Below are positions 49,023 to 57,745 of a DNA stretch of 58,326 nt, piece after piece. This DNA comes from Marinibacterium sp. GTDB lineage: Bacteria; Pseudomonadota; Alphaproteobacteria; Rhodobacterales; Rhodobacteraceae. The position numbers and the translations under genes were made by a program. The stretch is taken from NCBI GenBank assembly GCA_025800215.1, contig JAOXSC010000040.1, forward strand, positions 1 through 58,326, written 5' to 3'. The first letter of the stretch is position 1; each line of letters opens with the position of its first letter. The notes below the pieces were generated by a model that was not told where the DNA came from, searched no databases, and saw only the letters and a program-made list of their open reading frames with translations.

Positions 49023-51350
49023 TTGAGCCAGATCAGCCCCGCCGCCGACACCCGTATCGCAGATCGTATTGCTGTCGATATTGCGGCACCACCTGCCCAT
49101 GTCCGAACCGCCATTTCGCTGCTGGATGGTGGCGCTACGGTGCCGTTCATTGCACGTTATCGCAAAGAAGCCACTGGCGGGCTCGATGACACGCAGCTGC
49201 GGGTGCTGGCGGATCGGTTGGGCTATCTGCGCGAGATGGAGGCACGTCGGGCGAGCATTCTGGGCTCGATCCGTGATCAGGGCAAGCTGACCGATGATCT
49301 GGCGCGATCCATCGCGCAGGCCGAAACCAAGGCTGCGCTGGAAGACATCTATCTGCCGTTCAAGCCCAAGCGGCGCACCAAGGCGATGATTGCGCGGGAA
49401 AATGGGTTGGAGCCGCTGTTGCGGGCGATCATGACAGATCGTTCGGCGCAGCCTGCGGATCTGGCGGCGGCGTATCTGTCGGATGCGGTGAGCACGCCTA
49501 AGGACGCGCTGAACGGCGCGCGGGATATTTTGACCGAAGAGCTGTCTGAAAACGCCGATCTTCTGGGGCGGCTGCGCGACTTCATGCGAGGCGAGGCAAT
49601 GATCGCCTCGAAGCTGGTTGACGGTAAGGACAAGAGCGGGGCCAAGTTTTCCGACTACTTCGATCACCGCGAAAAATGGGCGGACATCCCGTCGCACCGG
49701 GCGCTGGCGATGCTGCGGGCGGCCAAGGAAGAGGTGGTGACGATCGAGATCTCTCCGGATCCCGACACCGGCGAGACGCGCGCCATTGGCATCGTGGCAT
49801 CGGGGCTTGAGACCACCGCCGAACGCCCCGGCGATCTGTGGCTGCGCGATGTGGCCCGTTGGGCGTGGCGGGTGAAGTTTTCGGTGTCGCTTTATATCGA
49901 CCTGCTGGGCGAGCTGCGTCAGCGTGCGCATGAAGAGGCGATTTCGGTTTTTGCGCGCAACCTCAGGGATCTGCTGTTGGCCGCGCCTGCGGGGTCGCGG
50001 GCGACGCTGGGGCTCGATCCCGGCATTCGCACCGGTGTGAAGGCGGCGGTGGTGGATGCCACCGGCAAGGTGCTTGAGACCGCGACGCTCTATCCCTTTC
50101 AGCCCAAAAACGATTTGCGCGGTGCCGAGGCCAAGATCATTGATCTGATTTCGCGCCATGGTGTCGAACTGGTCGCCATCGGCAATGGCACGGCCAGCCG
50201 CGAGACCGAGCGGCTGGTGGGTGAGACGCTGAAGCTGCTGCCACCGGCGGTGCCCGCGCCCACCCGGGTGGTGGTGTCCGAGGCGGGGGCTTCGGTGTAT
50301 TCGGCGTCAGAGCTGGCGGCGCAGGAGTTCCCGGATCTTGACGTGTCGTTGCGCGGGGCGGTGTCGATTGCGCGGCGCCTGCAGGATCCGCTGGCCGAGC
50401 TGGTCAAGATCACGCCCGAGAGCATCGGGGTGGGCCAGTATCAGCATGACGTGGATCAGCGGCGCCTGTCCAAGGCGCTGGAGGCCGTGGTCGAGGATGC
50501 GGTGAACGCGGTTGGGGTGGATCTCAATACCGCGTCGGCGCCGTTGCTGGCTCAGGTGGCGGGGCTGGGTCCGTCGCTGGCCAATGCCATCGTGCTGCAT
50601 CGCGATCTGCACGGGGCGTTCGGGGCGCGGGGGGATCTGCGCAAGGTGACGGGGCTGGGCCCCAAGGCGTTCGAGCAATGCGCGGGCTTTCTGCGGATCC
50701 GTGACGGGGCCGAGCCGCTGGACGCGTCATCGGTGCATCCCGAAGCCTATGATGTGGCGCGCCAGATCGTGGCGCGCTGTGGGCGCCCCATTGGCGAGAT
50801 CATGGGGCAGGGCGGCGCGTTGAAGGGGCTGCAGCCGCAGGCCTTTGTGACCGATCAGTTCGGACTACCCACGGTGCAGGATATTTTCATCGAGCTGGAA
50901 AAGCCGGGGCGCGATCCCCGCCCGAGTTTCAAGACCGCCAGTTTTGCCGATGGAGTCGAGGATATTCGCGATCTCAAACCGGGGATGCAGCTTGAGGGCA
51001 CGGTGACCAATGTGGCGGCCTTTGGTGCCTTTGTGGATATTGGCGTGCATCAGGACGGGCTGGTGCATGTGAGCCAGCTGGCCGATCGGTTCGTGAAAGA
51101 TCCCCATGAGGTGGTCAAGGCCGGTGATGTGGTCAAGGTGCGGGTGACCGAAGTGGACATTCCACGCAACCGCATCGGGTTGAGCATGCGCAAGGATGGC
51201 GGGGCCGCAGGGCGGTCTGCCGGGCGCAAACCCGAGGGGCGTGCGCGCGGTCCGATGTCGGCGGGGCCGGGCAAGCCCAAGGGCGGGGGCAAGCCGTCAG
51301 GCGGGGCGCTTGGCGATGCGCTGAAGGCGGCGATGAAGCGCGGGCGCTGA
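49023..51350 (+). CDS. tex: Tex-family S1 RNA-binding protein
   Basis: A 775-residue Tex/Spt6-like protein. The start is TTG at 49023, supported by GGGAG just upstream. The N-terminal helical domain includes TVPFIARYRKEATGGLDDTQ at about 38-57; a YqgF-like nuclease-fold domain starts near 325 (TLGLDPGIRTGVKAAVVD), tandem helix-hairpin-helix motifs near 500 (VDLNTASAPLLAQVAGL), and a C-terminal S1 domain near 660 (VTNVAAFGAFVDIGVHQDGL). The last 45 residues are a basic glycine-rich tail. Tex is linked to transcription and RNA turnover; its precise role is unclear. Confidence 0.93.
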   Translation: MSQISPAADTRIADRIAVDIAAPPAHVRTAISLLDGGATVPFIARYRKEATGGLDDTQLRVLADRLGYLREMEARRASILGSIRDQGKLTDDLARSIAQAETKAALEDIYLPFKPKRRTKAMIARENGLEPLLRAIMTDRSAQPADLAAAYLSDAVSTPKDALNGARDILTEELSENADLLGRLRDFMRGEAMIASKLVDGKDKSGAKFSDYFDHREKWADIPSHRALAMLRAAKEEVVTIEISPDPDTGETRAIGIVASGLETTAERPGDLWLRDVARWAWRVKFSVSLYIDLLGELRQRAHEEAISVFARNLRDLLLAAPAGSRATLGLDPGIRTGVKAAVVDATGKVLETATLYPFQPKNDLRGAEAKIIDLISRHGVELVAIGNGTASRETERLVGETLKLLPPAVPAPTRVVVSEAGASVYSASELAAQEFPDLDVSLRGAVSIARRLQDPLAELVKITPESIGVGQYQHDVDQRRLSKALEAVVEDAVNAVGVDLNTASAPLLAQVAGLGPSLANAIVLHRDLHGAFGARGDLRKVTGLGPKAFEQCAGFLRIRDGAEPLDASSVHPEAYDVARQIVARCGRPIGEIMGQGGALKGLQPQAFVTDQFGLPTVQDIFIELEKPGRDPRPSFKTASFADGVEDIRDLKPGMQLEGTVTNVAAFGAFVDIGVHQDGLVHVSQLADRFVKDPHEVVKAGDVVKVRVTEVDIPRNRIGLSMRKDGGAAGRSAGRKPEGRARGPMSAGPGKPKGGGKPSGGALGDALKAAMKRGR

Positions 51351-51390
51351 TGGCGGGTGCCTGTTGGGATGCCTGTGCGCGGTCGGGGGT

Positions 51391-51408
51391 GGCGGGCTGA
51401 AGCCCGCC
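51391..51408. terminator. Hairpin between convergent tex and DUF1513 genes
   Basis: GGCGGGCT-GA-AGCCCGCC, perfect 8-base arms, in a 78-base convergent gap. No T run on either strand. It may serve both genes as a 3' end; its sequence (GGGCGGGCTTCAGCCCGCC on the other strand) is also one I recall as a recurring element in roseobacter genomes. Confidence 0.45.
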
Positions 51409-51428
51409 CTACCCACGTCCTGCGCGGG

Positions 51429-52490
51429 TCACAGTGCGATCAGGTGATTGTCCCATTGCAGCGGGTGTTGTGTCTGACTGGTGGGGCTCAGCACCGTTCC
51501 GGTGCCTGTGGTCAGGGTAAAGCCCGCGCGTGCGGGCGCAACACCACAGACATCCGCAAGGATACTGGTCGCTGCGAGCTGCCCTGTGCGCGTATCGAAG
51601 ATCTGGCAGCGCCCGCCGCGTGGCGAGGTGATGGCGACCTGCCGGGCGTCAGGTGACAGGGCGACGCTGCCCGCGTAGCCCTGCATCAGCGCGGTGTCCT
51701 GGGCGGGCGCCTCGAACAGGGTGATCGCGCCTGTTGGGGATTGCAGGCCCACCAGCGGCGGCGTCTCTGTCACATCGCCCTGCCATTGCATGGCAAAGGC
51801 GATGGTGCCGTCGGTGGCCACGGCCAGGTGGCGGATCGAATTGCGGTGCAGGTCGCGCGGCAATTCGCTTTGCCCAAGAATGTGACCATCCGGCCCCATC
51901 ACCGTCAGGTTGGGGCGCATCCGGGGCAGGTTCAGTTTGGTCCGGCCGGTTTCGGGGTGGGTTTCGATGCCGCCATTGGCCACCACCAGCCGATCGCTGC
52001 CGGGCAGCCGTTTGAGATCATGCGGACCGATCCCGCCCGAGGCGAGCTCGTCCATGCGCACAAAGCCTGCGGTGACGTCCCAGACCCCGATCCGCCCGCG
52101 CGCGGCGTCATAGTCGTTTTCGGTGGTATAGAGCCGCGTGCCATCCTGCGAGAACGTGCCGTGGCCGTAGAAATGCCGCCCCTCTGGCGCCTCAAGGCGC
52201 GCAACCTCGCGGCCCAGGGCACAGTCCAGCACGATGGCAAAACGACCCGGACGCCGGGCAAAGCCCACGGCCAGGGGCCGCGTGGGATGCGCGGCGGCGG
52301 CATGGCCGCGCGCTGGCAGGGGCAGCGCAAAGGCGATCCCCCCGGCCAGCGTCAGCCCGCACAGGTGATGGGCACCCGATGCATCGCGCGCGGCTGCCAG
52401 ATAGGCGGGATCGCCCAGATCCGCCCAGCCCGGCGCGGGGCAGAGCCCGCTGGCCAGCAGGCCGCCCAGAAACGCCCGGCGCCCGCGCAT
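51429..52490 (-). CDS. DUF1513 beta-propeller-like exported protein
   Basis: A 353-residue protein with a twin-arginine-like or Sec signal (MRGRRAFLGGLLASGLCPAPGWA). The body has repeated strands with GRFAIVLDCALGREVARLEAP, HGTFSQDGTRLYTTENDYD and GIGPHDLKRLPGSDRLVVANGG; the HFYGHG and PHDL blocks are typical of DUF1513. The family is encoded with imelysin-type iron proteins in proteobacteria. The start ATG (52490) shares its A with the stop codon of the upstream imelysin gene (TGATG), so translation is coupled; a TTG three bases earlier is not needed. A role in periplasmic iron handling is inferred from context. Confidence 0.82.
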   Translation of the reverse strand: MRGRRAFLGGLLASGLCPAPGWADLGDPAYLAAARDASGAHHLCGLTLAGGIAFALPLPARGHAAAAHPTRPLAVGFARRPGRFAIVLDCALGREVARLEAPEGRHFYGHGTFSQDGTRLYTTENDYDAARGRIGVWDVTAGFVRMDELASGGIGPHDLKRLPGSDRLVVANGGIETHPETGRTKLNLPRMRPNLTVMGPDGHILGQSELPRDLHRNSIRHLAVATDGTIAFAMQWQGDVTETPPLVGLQSPTGAITLFEAPAQDTALMQGYAGSVALSPDARQVAITSPRGGRCQIFDTRTGQLAATSILADVCGVAPARAGFTLTTGTGTVLSPTSQTQHPLQWDNHLIAL

Positions 52491-53473
52491 CAATCCCCGT
52501 CGAGCGAGTTGAACCCCGCCGCGATGCCCAGCCTTGGGCCAAGATCTTCGGCCAGGATCTGGCGGATCGCGTTCACATCCTGTTGCAGCACTTCGATGCG
52601 AAAGCGCTTTATGGGGTCGGCTGCCCCGGCAAAATCGGGATCGTCCAGCGACCGGGCACGATCCAGTGCGGTGGCAAAGGCCGCATCCAGCGCAGGGTCA
52701 TGTTCCGACAGGCCCGCAGCCAGATCGCGCGTTGCCTCAAGCGACAGGATCACGTGGCGCAGGGATCGCGCGGAGCGGCGCGCTTCGGCTCGTTGGGGGC
52801 GGGGTTTGTCGAACGTGCCCAGCGGGCGGCCCAGACGGGTCTGGGCGGTGAATTCAAGGCCGGTGCTCAGCGCGGTAAACAGCTGGCGCTGTGCTTCGAT
52901 CGTGCTGCGATAGGTGTCATTGCTGCCCGCCCCGCGCATCAGATCGGCATAGCCATCTTCCCACCCCTGCAGAATATCGGCCGTGAGCGCGGCAATATCG
53001 GCGCTGATCACCTGTACCAGCGCGCAGTGATAGGGGCCGGGCACGGCCAGTTGCGGATCGTAAAGCAGGAATTCGAGCGCGTAAAAGCCACGCGCGGCGA
53101 TGGAGACCTCTGCAAAATCGGCCAGATCCTGTGCGGCCGGATCCTCATCCCGGATCAGGGTGGCCAGCGCCTTGGGCGTCGATCCGCGCGGATCGGGCCA
53201 GAAGGCCAGCGCAAAGGCGCGGTCTTCGGTTTCCGACGGGCCAAAGAGCAGATGGCTGACCCGCACCCAGTCGTCAAAGGCCGCACCAAAGGCCGCGCGC
53301 AGATCGGGGCTGTCGGGTTGGCAATCCGCCTGCGCAACCTGCGCCAGCGCGGCGCTGTCTGCGGCCAGATCGCGATAGCCCGGCAGGATATGATCATCCA
53401 CCAGAGGCGTGACATCGGTGGCCCCCGCGATGCCGGGGATCAGCAGGGCCAGAGCAAGGGCAGCAATACGCAT
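52490..53473 (-). CDS. Imelysin-family periplasmic protein (second copy)
   Basis: A 327-residue protein with signal peptide MRIAALALALLIPGIAGA. The helical imelysin (peptidase M75-like) fold is recognised by DDHILPGYRDLAADSAALAQ, DWVRVSHLLFGPSE and, near residue 125, ARGFYALEFLLYD, which corresponds to the GxHxxEF-type motif of the family, although the His of that motif is replaced by Tyr here. Members are periplasmic or membrane-linked iron-uptake proteins without proven peptidase activity. It lies two bases after the dihaem gene in the iron operon. Confidence 0.83.
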   Translation of the reverse strand: MRIAALALALLIPGIAGATDVTPLVDDHILPGYRDLAADSAALAQVAQADCQPDSPDLRAAFGAAFDDWVRVSHLLFGPSETEDRAFALAFWPDPRGSTPKALATLIRDEDPAAQDLADFAEVSIAARGFYALEFLLYDPQLAVPGPYHCALVQVISADIAALTADILQGWEDGYADLMRGAGSNDTYRSTIEAQRQLFTALSTGLEFTAQTRLGRPLGTFDKPRPQRAEARRSARSLRHVILSLEATRDLAAGLSEHDPALDAAFATALDRARSLDDPDFAGAADPIKRFRIEVLQQDVNAIRQILAEDLGPRLGIAAGFNSLDGD

Positions 53474-53475
53474 GG

Positions 53476-55002
53476 TCAGAGGCTTTCAAGAAAACGGATC
53501 AGGGCGGCGCGGTCTGCGGGGTCCATCTCGATCACCGCGTCGCGATGGGGCTGTGCTTCGCCACCATGCCACAGCACCGCTTCGAGCAGCGAGCGCGCCC
53601 GCCCGTCATGCAGGAAATAGGTATGGCCCGACACCTGTTCGGTCAGCCCGATCCCCCAGAGCGGCGGCGTGCGCCATTCCTGCCCGGTGGCGCGGGCTTC
53701 GGGGCGGTTGTCGGCCAGACCCGGCCCCATGTCGTGCAGCAGCATGTCGGAATAGGGCCAGATCAGCTGAAAGCTTTGTTCGGGCTGATCCTGCAGCCGG
53801 TGGGTGACAAAGGACGGCACATGGCAGGATATGCAGCCGGTGGTGTAGAATACGTCTTTGCCGCGCAGCACCTCGGGGTCGTCCACGTCACGGCGTGCGG
53901 GCACGCCCAGATTGCGGCTGTAGAAGGTGACCAGCGCCAGCCCTTCGGCATCGACTTCGAACACGCGATCATCCTGATCGCCATGGGGGGCGGCGCGGCA
54001 CATGCTCTGGGTTTCGGTGCATTCGCCCCAGGGGTCGGGAAAGAGCGGGTTGGAAATGCCGATGTCCCCGGCAAAGGCTCCGGCTGACTGGTGGTTCACC
54101 GTGGGCGATCCGGCCTTGAGCCCGAAGCGCCCCAGCATGGGCTGGTCATATTCGCTGGACCACACCACATTGGGGCGCCCCGAAATCCCGTCGCCGTCCA
54201 GATCATCGGGATCCGCATGGGCCAGAATGTCGGCCGCAGGGATCGCTTCGAGCAGCCCCAGCCCGATCATCTGGGGGGCCACGCGGGGGCTGAGCATCGC
54301 GTCGGGGTGCAGTGGGCCATAGCCCAGATCGGCGGCCGTGTAGCTGGGTTTGCGCAGCATCGCCATTTCGCCGCCCGACAGCGGCACGTCAAATTCTTCA
54401 TAGTCGATCTGCAGCCGGTATTCGGCGGGGTGCCCGGCCAGGCTGAGATCCTGCATCTGCTTGCCATAGGTGGGTTCGGGCAGGGTGGCGATATAGCCTT
54501 CGATGCCATGGACCGCGTCGGCTTCGGTGCCCGGAATGGACACGCGCAGGAACATGGAAATGGCGTTGTCATCGGCGGTTTCGGGCGGGTGCCCGCGCCC
54601 GTCCTTGATGTGGCAGCGCTGGCAGGATCGCGCATTGTAAAGCGGTCCCAGCCCGTCGGATGCCTTGGTGGATGACGGCGACGACACCCAGATCTTTTTG
54701 AAGAGACCGTTGCCGACCCGGAAATCCAGTTCCTTTTCGAACGAGATATTGCCCGATGGCTGCGAAAACGCATTGGCGTTGGGCGTCACGCGCACGGTGG
54801 CGGCGCCGGCCGACATCTCTTCAAAGGGCTGCGGGGCGCTGAAGTCAGCGGCGGGCGCGGTGACGGCGTCGATGCGTGCGGTTTCGGCCGCGCTGCGGGG
54901 AACGGTCTTGAGATGCGGATCACCCGATATATCCGCCAGCGGCACGGCAAGGGCCAGCGATGGCAGGAGGGCGACAAGACTAAGGTGGGCTGGCTTTGGC
55001 AT
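53476..55002 (-). CDS. Dihaem c-type cytochrome (thiol oxidoreductase-like, DUF1111)
   Basis: A 508-residue exported protein with signal peptide (KPAHLSLVALLPSLALAVPLADISG). Two CXXCH haem c sites are visible: CQRCHIKDGRG at about 134 and CISCHVPSF at about 393. LGLLEAIPAADILAHADPDDLDGDGISG in the middle is typical of the di-haem oxidoreductase family that accompanies imelysins. The signal directs it to the periplasm where haem is attached by the Ccm system. It probably oxidises or reduces iron or a cysteine/thiol for uptake; the reaction is not known. It is the second gene of the irpA-like operon. Confidence 0.86.
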   Translation of the reverse strand: MPKPAHLSLVALLPSLALAVPLADISGDPHLKTVPRSAAETARIDAVTAPAADFSAPQPFEEMSAGAATVRVTPNANAFSQPSGNISFEKELDFRVGNGLFKKIWVSSPSSTKASDGLGPLYNARSCQRCHIKDGRGHPPETADDNAISMFLRVSIPGTEADAVHGIEGYIATLPEPTYGKQMQDLSLAGHPAEYRLQIDYEEFDVPLSGGEMAMLRKPSYTAADLGYGPLHPDAMLSPRVAPQMIGLGLLEAIPAADILAHADPDDLDGDGISGRPNVVWSSEYDQPMLGRFGLKAGSPTVNHQSAGAFAGDIGISNPLFPDPWGECTETQSMCRAAPHGDQDDRVFEVDAEGLALVTFYSRNLGVPARRDVDDPEVLRGKDVFYTTGCISCHVPSFVTHRLQDQPEQSFQLIWPYSDMLLHDMGPGLADNRPEARATGQEWRTPPLWGIGLTEQVSGHTYFLHDGRARSLLEAVLWHGGEAQPHRDAVIEMDPADRAALIRFLESL

Positions 55003-55085
55003 AGGTGCGGCTTACCACTGCGAGGGGGCGGAAAGCGCCGCAACATGTTGCCGCGCTTTCCGATGTCTTGGTCCGGTGGCCGGGA

Positions 55086-56357
55086 TCAGTGGAACACGGC
55101 GTCCGGGTTGTCGAGGCTGTCGGAGCCTTCGAATTCGATCGGCGTCACGCCCAGTGCGGCCACGATACGTTCGATCGTCTTGGTCTGATCCACCAGGCCG
55201 TTCACGCCGCCCATGATCAGCGCTTCGCCTTCTTCGCTGCCACGTGCCAGCATCTGGTCATAGGAAAACCCGCCATCAGCCGCCTCTTTCATCGCGCCCA
55301 GGGCGCCCATGGTGGTGTCCAGCTTGGCCTTCATTTCGGCGTCCAGATCGGCGTCCTGCGCGGCCACCAGATCGGACAGCGATGCGCCCGACACTTCGGT
55401 GCCATCAATGCGGGTGTAGCTGCCCAGATACACGTTCTGGATGCCCTGACCGTCATAGAAATGGCTGTTATGGGTGTTGTCCGAGAAGCAGTCATGCTCT
55501 TCTTCGGGGTCGTTCAGCATCAGGCCAAGGCGCATGCGCTCGCCCGCCTGTTCGCCATAGGACAGGCTGCCCATACCGGTCAGGATGGCCTGAATGCCTG
55601 CGTCTTCATCCGCTGTCACGGTTGCACGCGCTTCGCCACCTTCGGCCCATTGCGCGGCCATCCATTCCAGATCCGACACCAGCAGATCGGTTGCGGCCTT
55701 CAGATAGGCGGCGCGGCGGTCGCAATTGCCGCCGGTGCAGTCGTCACCAGCCGCATAGTCGGTCCAGGGGCGTTCGCCCGCGCCGTGCTCGGTGCCATGC
55801 AGGTCCTGACCCCAGAGCAGAAATTCGATCGCGTGATAGCCGGTGGCCACGTTGGCTTCGACGCCATCGGCCTCGTGCAGGGTGCTTTCCAGCAGCTCGG
55901 GCGTGATCTCGGTCGCGTCGACGGTTTCGCCCGACAGGGTCAGCGACGGGTTGGCGATGACGTTGAGCACGGCAAAGGCGTTTTCATCGCTCGGGCCGCC
56001 ATAGGATGCGTCGACATAGTCGATCAGGCCTTCGTCCAGCGGCCAGGCGTTCACCTTGCCTTCCCAGTCATCGACGATGGCGTTGCCAAAGCGGTAGACT
56101 TCGGTCTGCTGATAGGGCACGCGCGACGCGAGCCAGGCGGTCTTGGCCGCGTCCAGCGTTTCGGCCGACGGCGCTTCGATCAGCGCGTTCACGGCCACCT
56201 GCAGGGCCTGTGCGGTGGCCAGGCTGTCGGCATATTTGGCTTCGGCGATATCGGCATAGGTGTCGAGCACCGCCGCTTTGGTCACGGCCTCGTCGGCCAG
56301 CGCGGCTGTGCTCAGGGCCAGCGTCAGCGCGCTGGTGGCAAGCAAAAGAGATTTCAT
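55086..56357 (-). CDS. Imelysin-family iron-regulated periplasmic protein (IrpA-like)
   Basis: A 423-residue protein. The start at 56357 opens with a clear signal peptide (MKSLLLATSALTLALSTAALA) and follows AAGGACGG; the longer frame runs into the promoter. The conserved GxHxxEF-type motif is in GYHAIEFLLWGQDLHG near 173-188, followed by DCTGGNCDRRAAYL and FSDNTHNSHFYDGQG. Iron-regulated members (IrpA) bind iron in the periplasm and support uptake. It is first in the operon and has a TGA-N9-TCA site (56406-56420) 49 bases before its start. The second imelysin gene downstream is shorter and more diverged. Confidence 0.88.
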   Translation of the reverse strand: MKSLLLATSALTLALSTAALADEAVTKAAVLDTYADIAEAKYADSLATAQALQVAVNALIEAPSAETLDAAKTAWLASRVPYQQTEVYRFGNAIVDDWEGKVNAWPLDEGLIDYVDASYGGPSDENAFAVLNVIANPSLTLSGETVDATEITPELLESTLHEADGVEANVATGYHAIEFLLWGQDLHGTEHGAGERPWTDYAAGDDCTGGNCDRRAAYLKAATDLLVSDLEWMAAQWAEGGEARATVTADEDAGIQAILTGMGSLSYGEQAGERMRLGLMLNDPEEEHDCFSDNTHNSHFYDGQGIQNVYLGSYTRIDGTEVSGASLSDLVAAQDADLDAEMKAKLDTTMGALGAMKEAADGGFSYDQMLARGSEEGEALIMGGVNGLVDQTKTIERIVAALGVTPIEFEGSDSLDNPDAVFH

Positions 56358-56405
56358 GGCGAGTCCGTCCTTCGTTGATCGCATGATGCTTTTGTTGAGT
56401 AAATT

Positions 56406-56420
56406 GATCGGCATTGTCAA
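56406..56420. promoter_or_regulatory. Iron-rhodo-box-like operator (TGA-N9-TCA) of the irpA-like operon
   Basis: TGATCGGCATTGTCA fits the TGA-N9-TCA pattern described for the iron-rhodo-box bound by RirA-type (or IscR) regulators in Rhodobacterales. It lies 49 bases before the imelysin start, overlapping TTGACA on the minus strand, which could be the -35 element. Bound regulator would block the promoter when iron is plentiful (inference). Confidence 0.55.
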
Positions 56421-56502
56421 TCCGACAAAAACGCTCGGTCAAGAGGGCGCGCGCAATGGTCGCGCAGAGGGCGTGCGCCACGGGCGCAGGGCCGGACGCA
56501 CG

Positions 56503-56534
56503 AAAAACCCCCGCGCCGGGATGGCACGGGGGTT
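56503..56534 (-). terminator. Intrinsic terminator of the lipoprotein gene
   Basis: On the minus strand CCCCCGTGCC-ATCCC-GGCGCGGGGG is followed by TTTTT, 26 bases after the stop of the lipoprotein gene at 56560. The arms are 10 bases with one mismatch. Confidence 0.85.
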
Positions 56535-56559
56535 GGCGTGTTCAGGATTGGGGGCTGGG

Positions 56560-56934
56560 TCAGCCGACGACCTTGTAGCCGCGCCCGCGCATGCAGTTGC
56601 GAATGATCCGTTCCTTTTCGCGCTGCCCTTCGAGCCCGGCGGCACCAAGCCCCGCCACCGCACCGACGGCTGCGGCTTCAAGCACGTTGTTGCCCTTGTT
56701 GTTGGTGATCGCCGCACCTGCTGCGGCCACGCCGGTGGTGGTGGCCACGGTTGATCCTGTACCGGGCCCAAGCGCCGGCTGCGACGCGGCCAGCTGCTGA
56801 CATTCGGCCAGATCCACGTTGAAATTCGGGCCGGGGGTGCCGTCGATCACGGGCACATAATTGGCGCCGGAATTCGAACAGGCCGCAGCCAGCAAAACAA
56901 GCGGCAGAGCGGCGAGGCGAAGGGGCTTTGTCAT
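56560..56934 (-). CDS. Small glycine-zipper lipoprotein
   Basis: A 124-residue lipoprotein. The start at 56934 follows AGGATG; the longer frame to 57144 is not protein-like. The N-terminus MTKPLRLAALPLVLLAAACSNS has a lipobox LAAC with the acylated Cys at about 19. The middle is Gly/Ala-rich with glycine-zipper spacing (GVAAAGAAITNNKGNNVLEAAAVGAVAGLGAAG), which suggests membrane insertion. CQQLAAS and NCMRGRGYKVVG carry two further cysteines. It is probably an outer-membrane or inner-membrane lipoprotein of unknown function, made by the lnt pathway. Confidence 0.75.
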   Translation of the reverse strand: MTKPLRLAALPLVLLAAACSNSGANYVPVIDGTPGPNFNVDLAECQQLAASQPALGPGTGSTVATTTGVAAAGAAITNNKGNNVLEAAAVGAVAGLGAAGLEGQREKERIIRNCMRGRGYKVVG

Positions 56935-57106
56935 GGAACATCCTGTTGTTGATGGGTCTGGTCCGGGGTTGGACAAAGGATGATCCAAGGGGGGGCGGGG
57001 CGCAAGGGGTATAGCGGAGAGGTCGGGATGCGGGCGTATGCGCGAGCGACAACGTGGCACCGGATGTGTCCCTGAGGGTTCGAAGCTTGTCGCGCCTTGC
57101 GATTGG

Positions 57107-57742
57107 TCAAGAACATGAGCTTTGGAAATGTTCCAGCGCGTCAAAGATCTTTGACAGTTGCTCGTTGAAGCCGATACTCCCCAAGTGGTTGACCCGTCTC
57201 CAACCGGGTGCTGTCGCGATCTCCTTCGACAACATCACGGCCTCTTCGATCAATGGGGGGGCTCCCGAAAGGTCCACCTGAAAGTTCCAAGGCTTGAAGT
57301 GGATATACTCATTCCTGAAGTCGTTCAGCAAGAATAGCCGAGACTGGCGATCGTTCCTGATGTGCGCTAACGTCTTGGGAAGTGAGACGGTGTAAGGCTT
57401 GGGCAAGCGTCTGAGCAACTCGTGGAAGTTTGCTATTCGCTTTTCCGGGTAGGGTACATCGGGCTCGTCCAAAACGATTCCTTTGTGCTCATATATTGCA
57501 GCCTTGGACCCGTGTGCATGGTATTTTCGAAGCTCTTCCTCGCTGCGTCTTTCAAGCGCGCCGCTGCCATCTGTGTGCGTCAAATAGCAAACGCACATAC
57601 CTTGCAGCATCGAGTGAGCCGAGATCACGATCCATTTCCATGCCGCGTTGTTCTGATCGAACTCAGTAAGGTGAAATTCCAGCGCGCGCATAGAGGCTAG
57701 AACGTCGGAAAATTCGTCGAGATCCGAGATTCTGGATTTCAC
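57107..57742 (-). CDS. Orphan protein of unknown function with atypical base composition
   Basis: A 211-residue protein I do not recognise. It starts with GTG at 57742, three bases after the uvrB stop, and SD-like AGAAGAG lies at the end of uvrB. The sequence is rich in charged residues and helices (EFSDVLASMRALEFHLTEFD, RIANFHELLRRLPKPY, FLLNDFRNEYIHFKPW), with HxxxY/W pairs but no known motif. No signal or membrane segment is seen. The GC content (visibly about 50-55 percent) is lower than its neighbours and codons are less C/G-ending, which suggests transfer. The DFRNEYIHF part recalls abortive-infection or HEPN-like proteins, but this is weak. Confidence 0.6.
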   Translation of the reverse strand: MKSRISDLDEFSDVLASMRALEFHLTEFDQNNAAWKWIVISAHSMLQGMCVCYLTHTDGSGALERRSEEELRKYHAHGSKAAIYEHKGIVLDEPDVPYPEKRIANFHELLRRLPKPYTVSLPKTLAHIRNDRQSRLFLLNDFRNEYIHFKPWNFQVDLSGAPPLIEEAVMLSKEIATAPGWRRVNHLGSIGFNEQLSKIFDALEHFQSSCS

Positions 57743-57745
57743 GGC

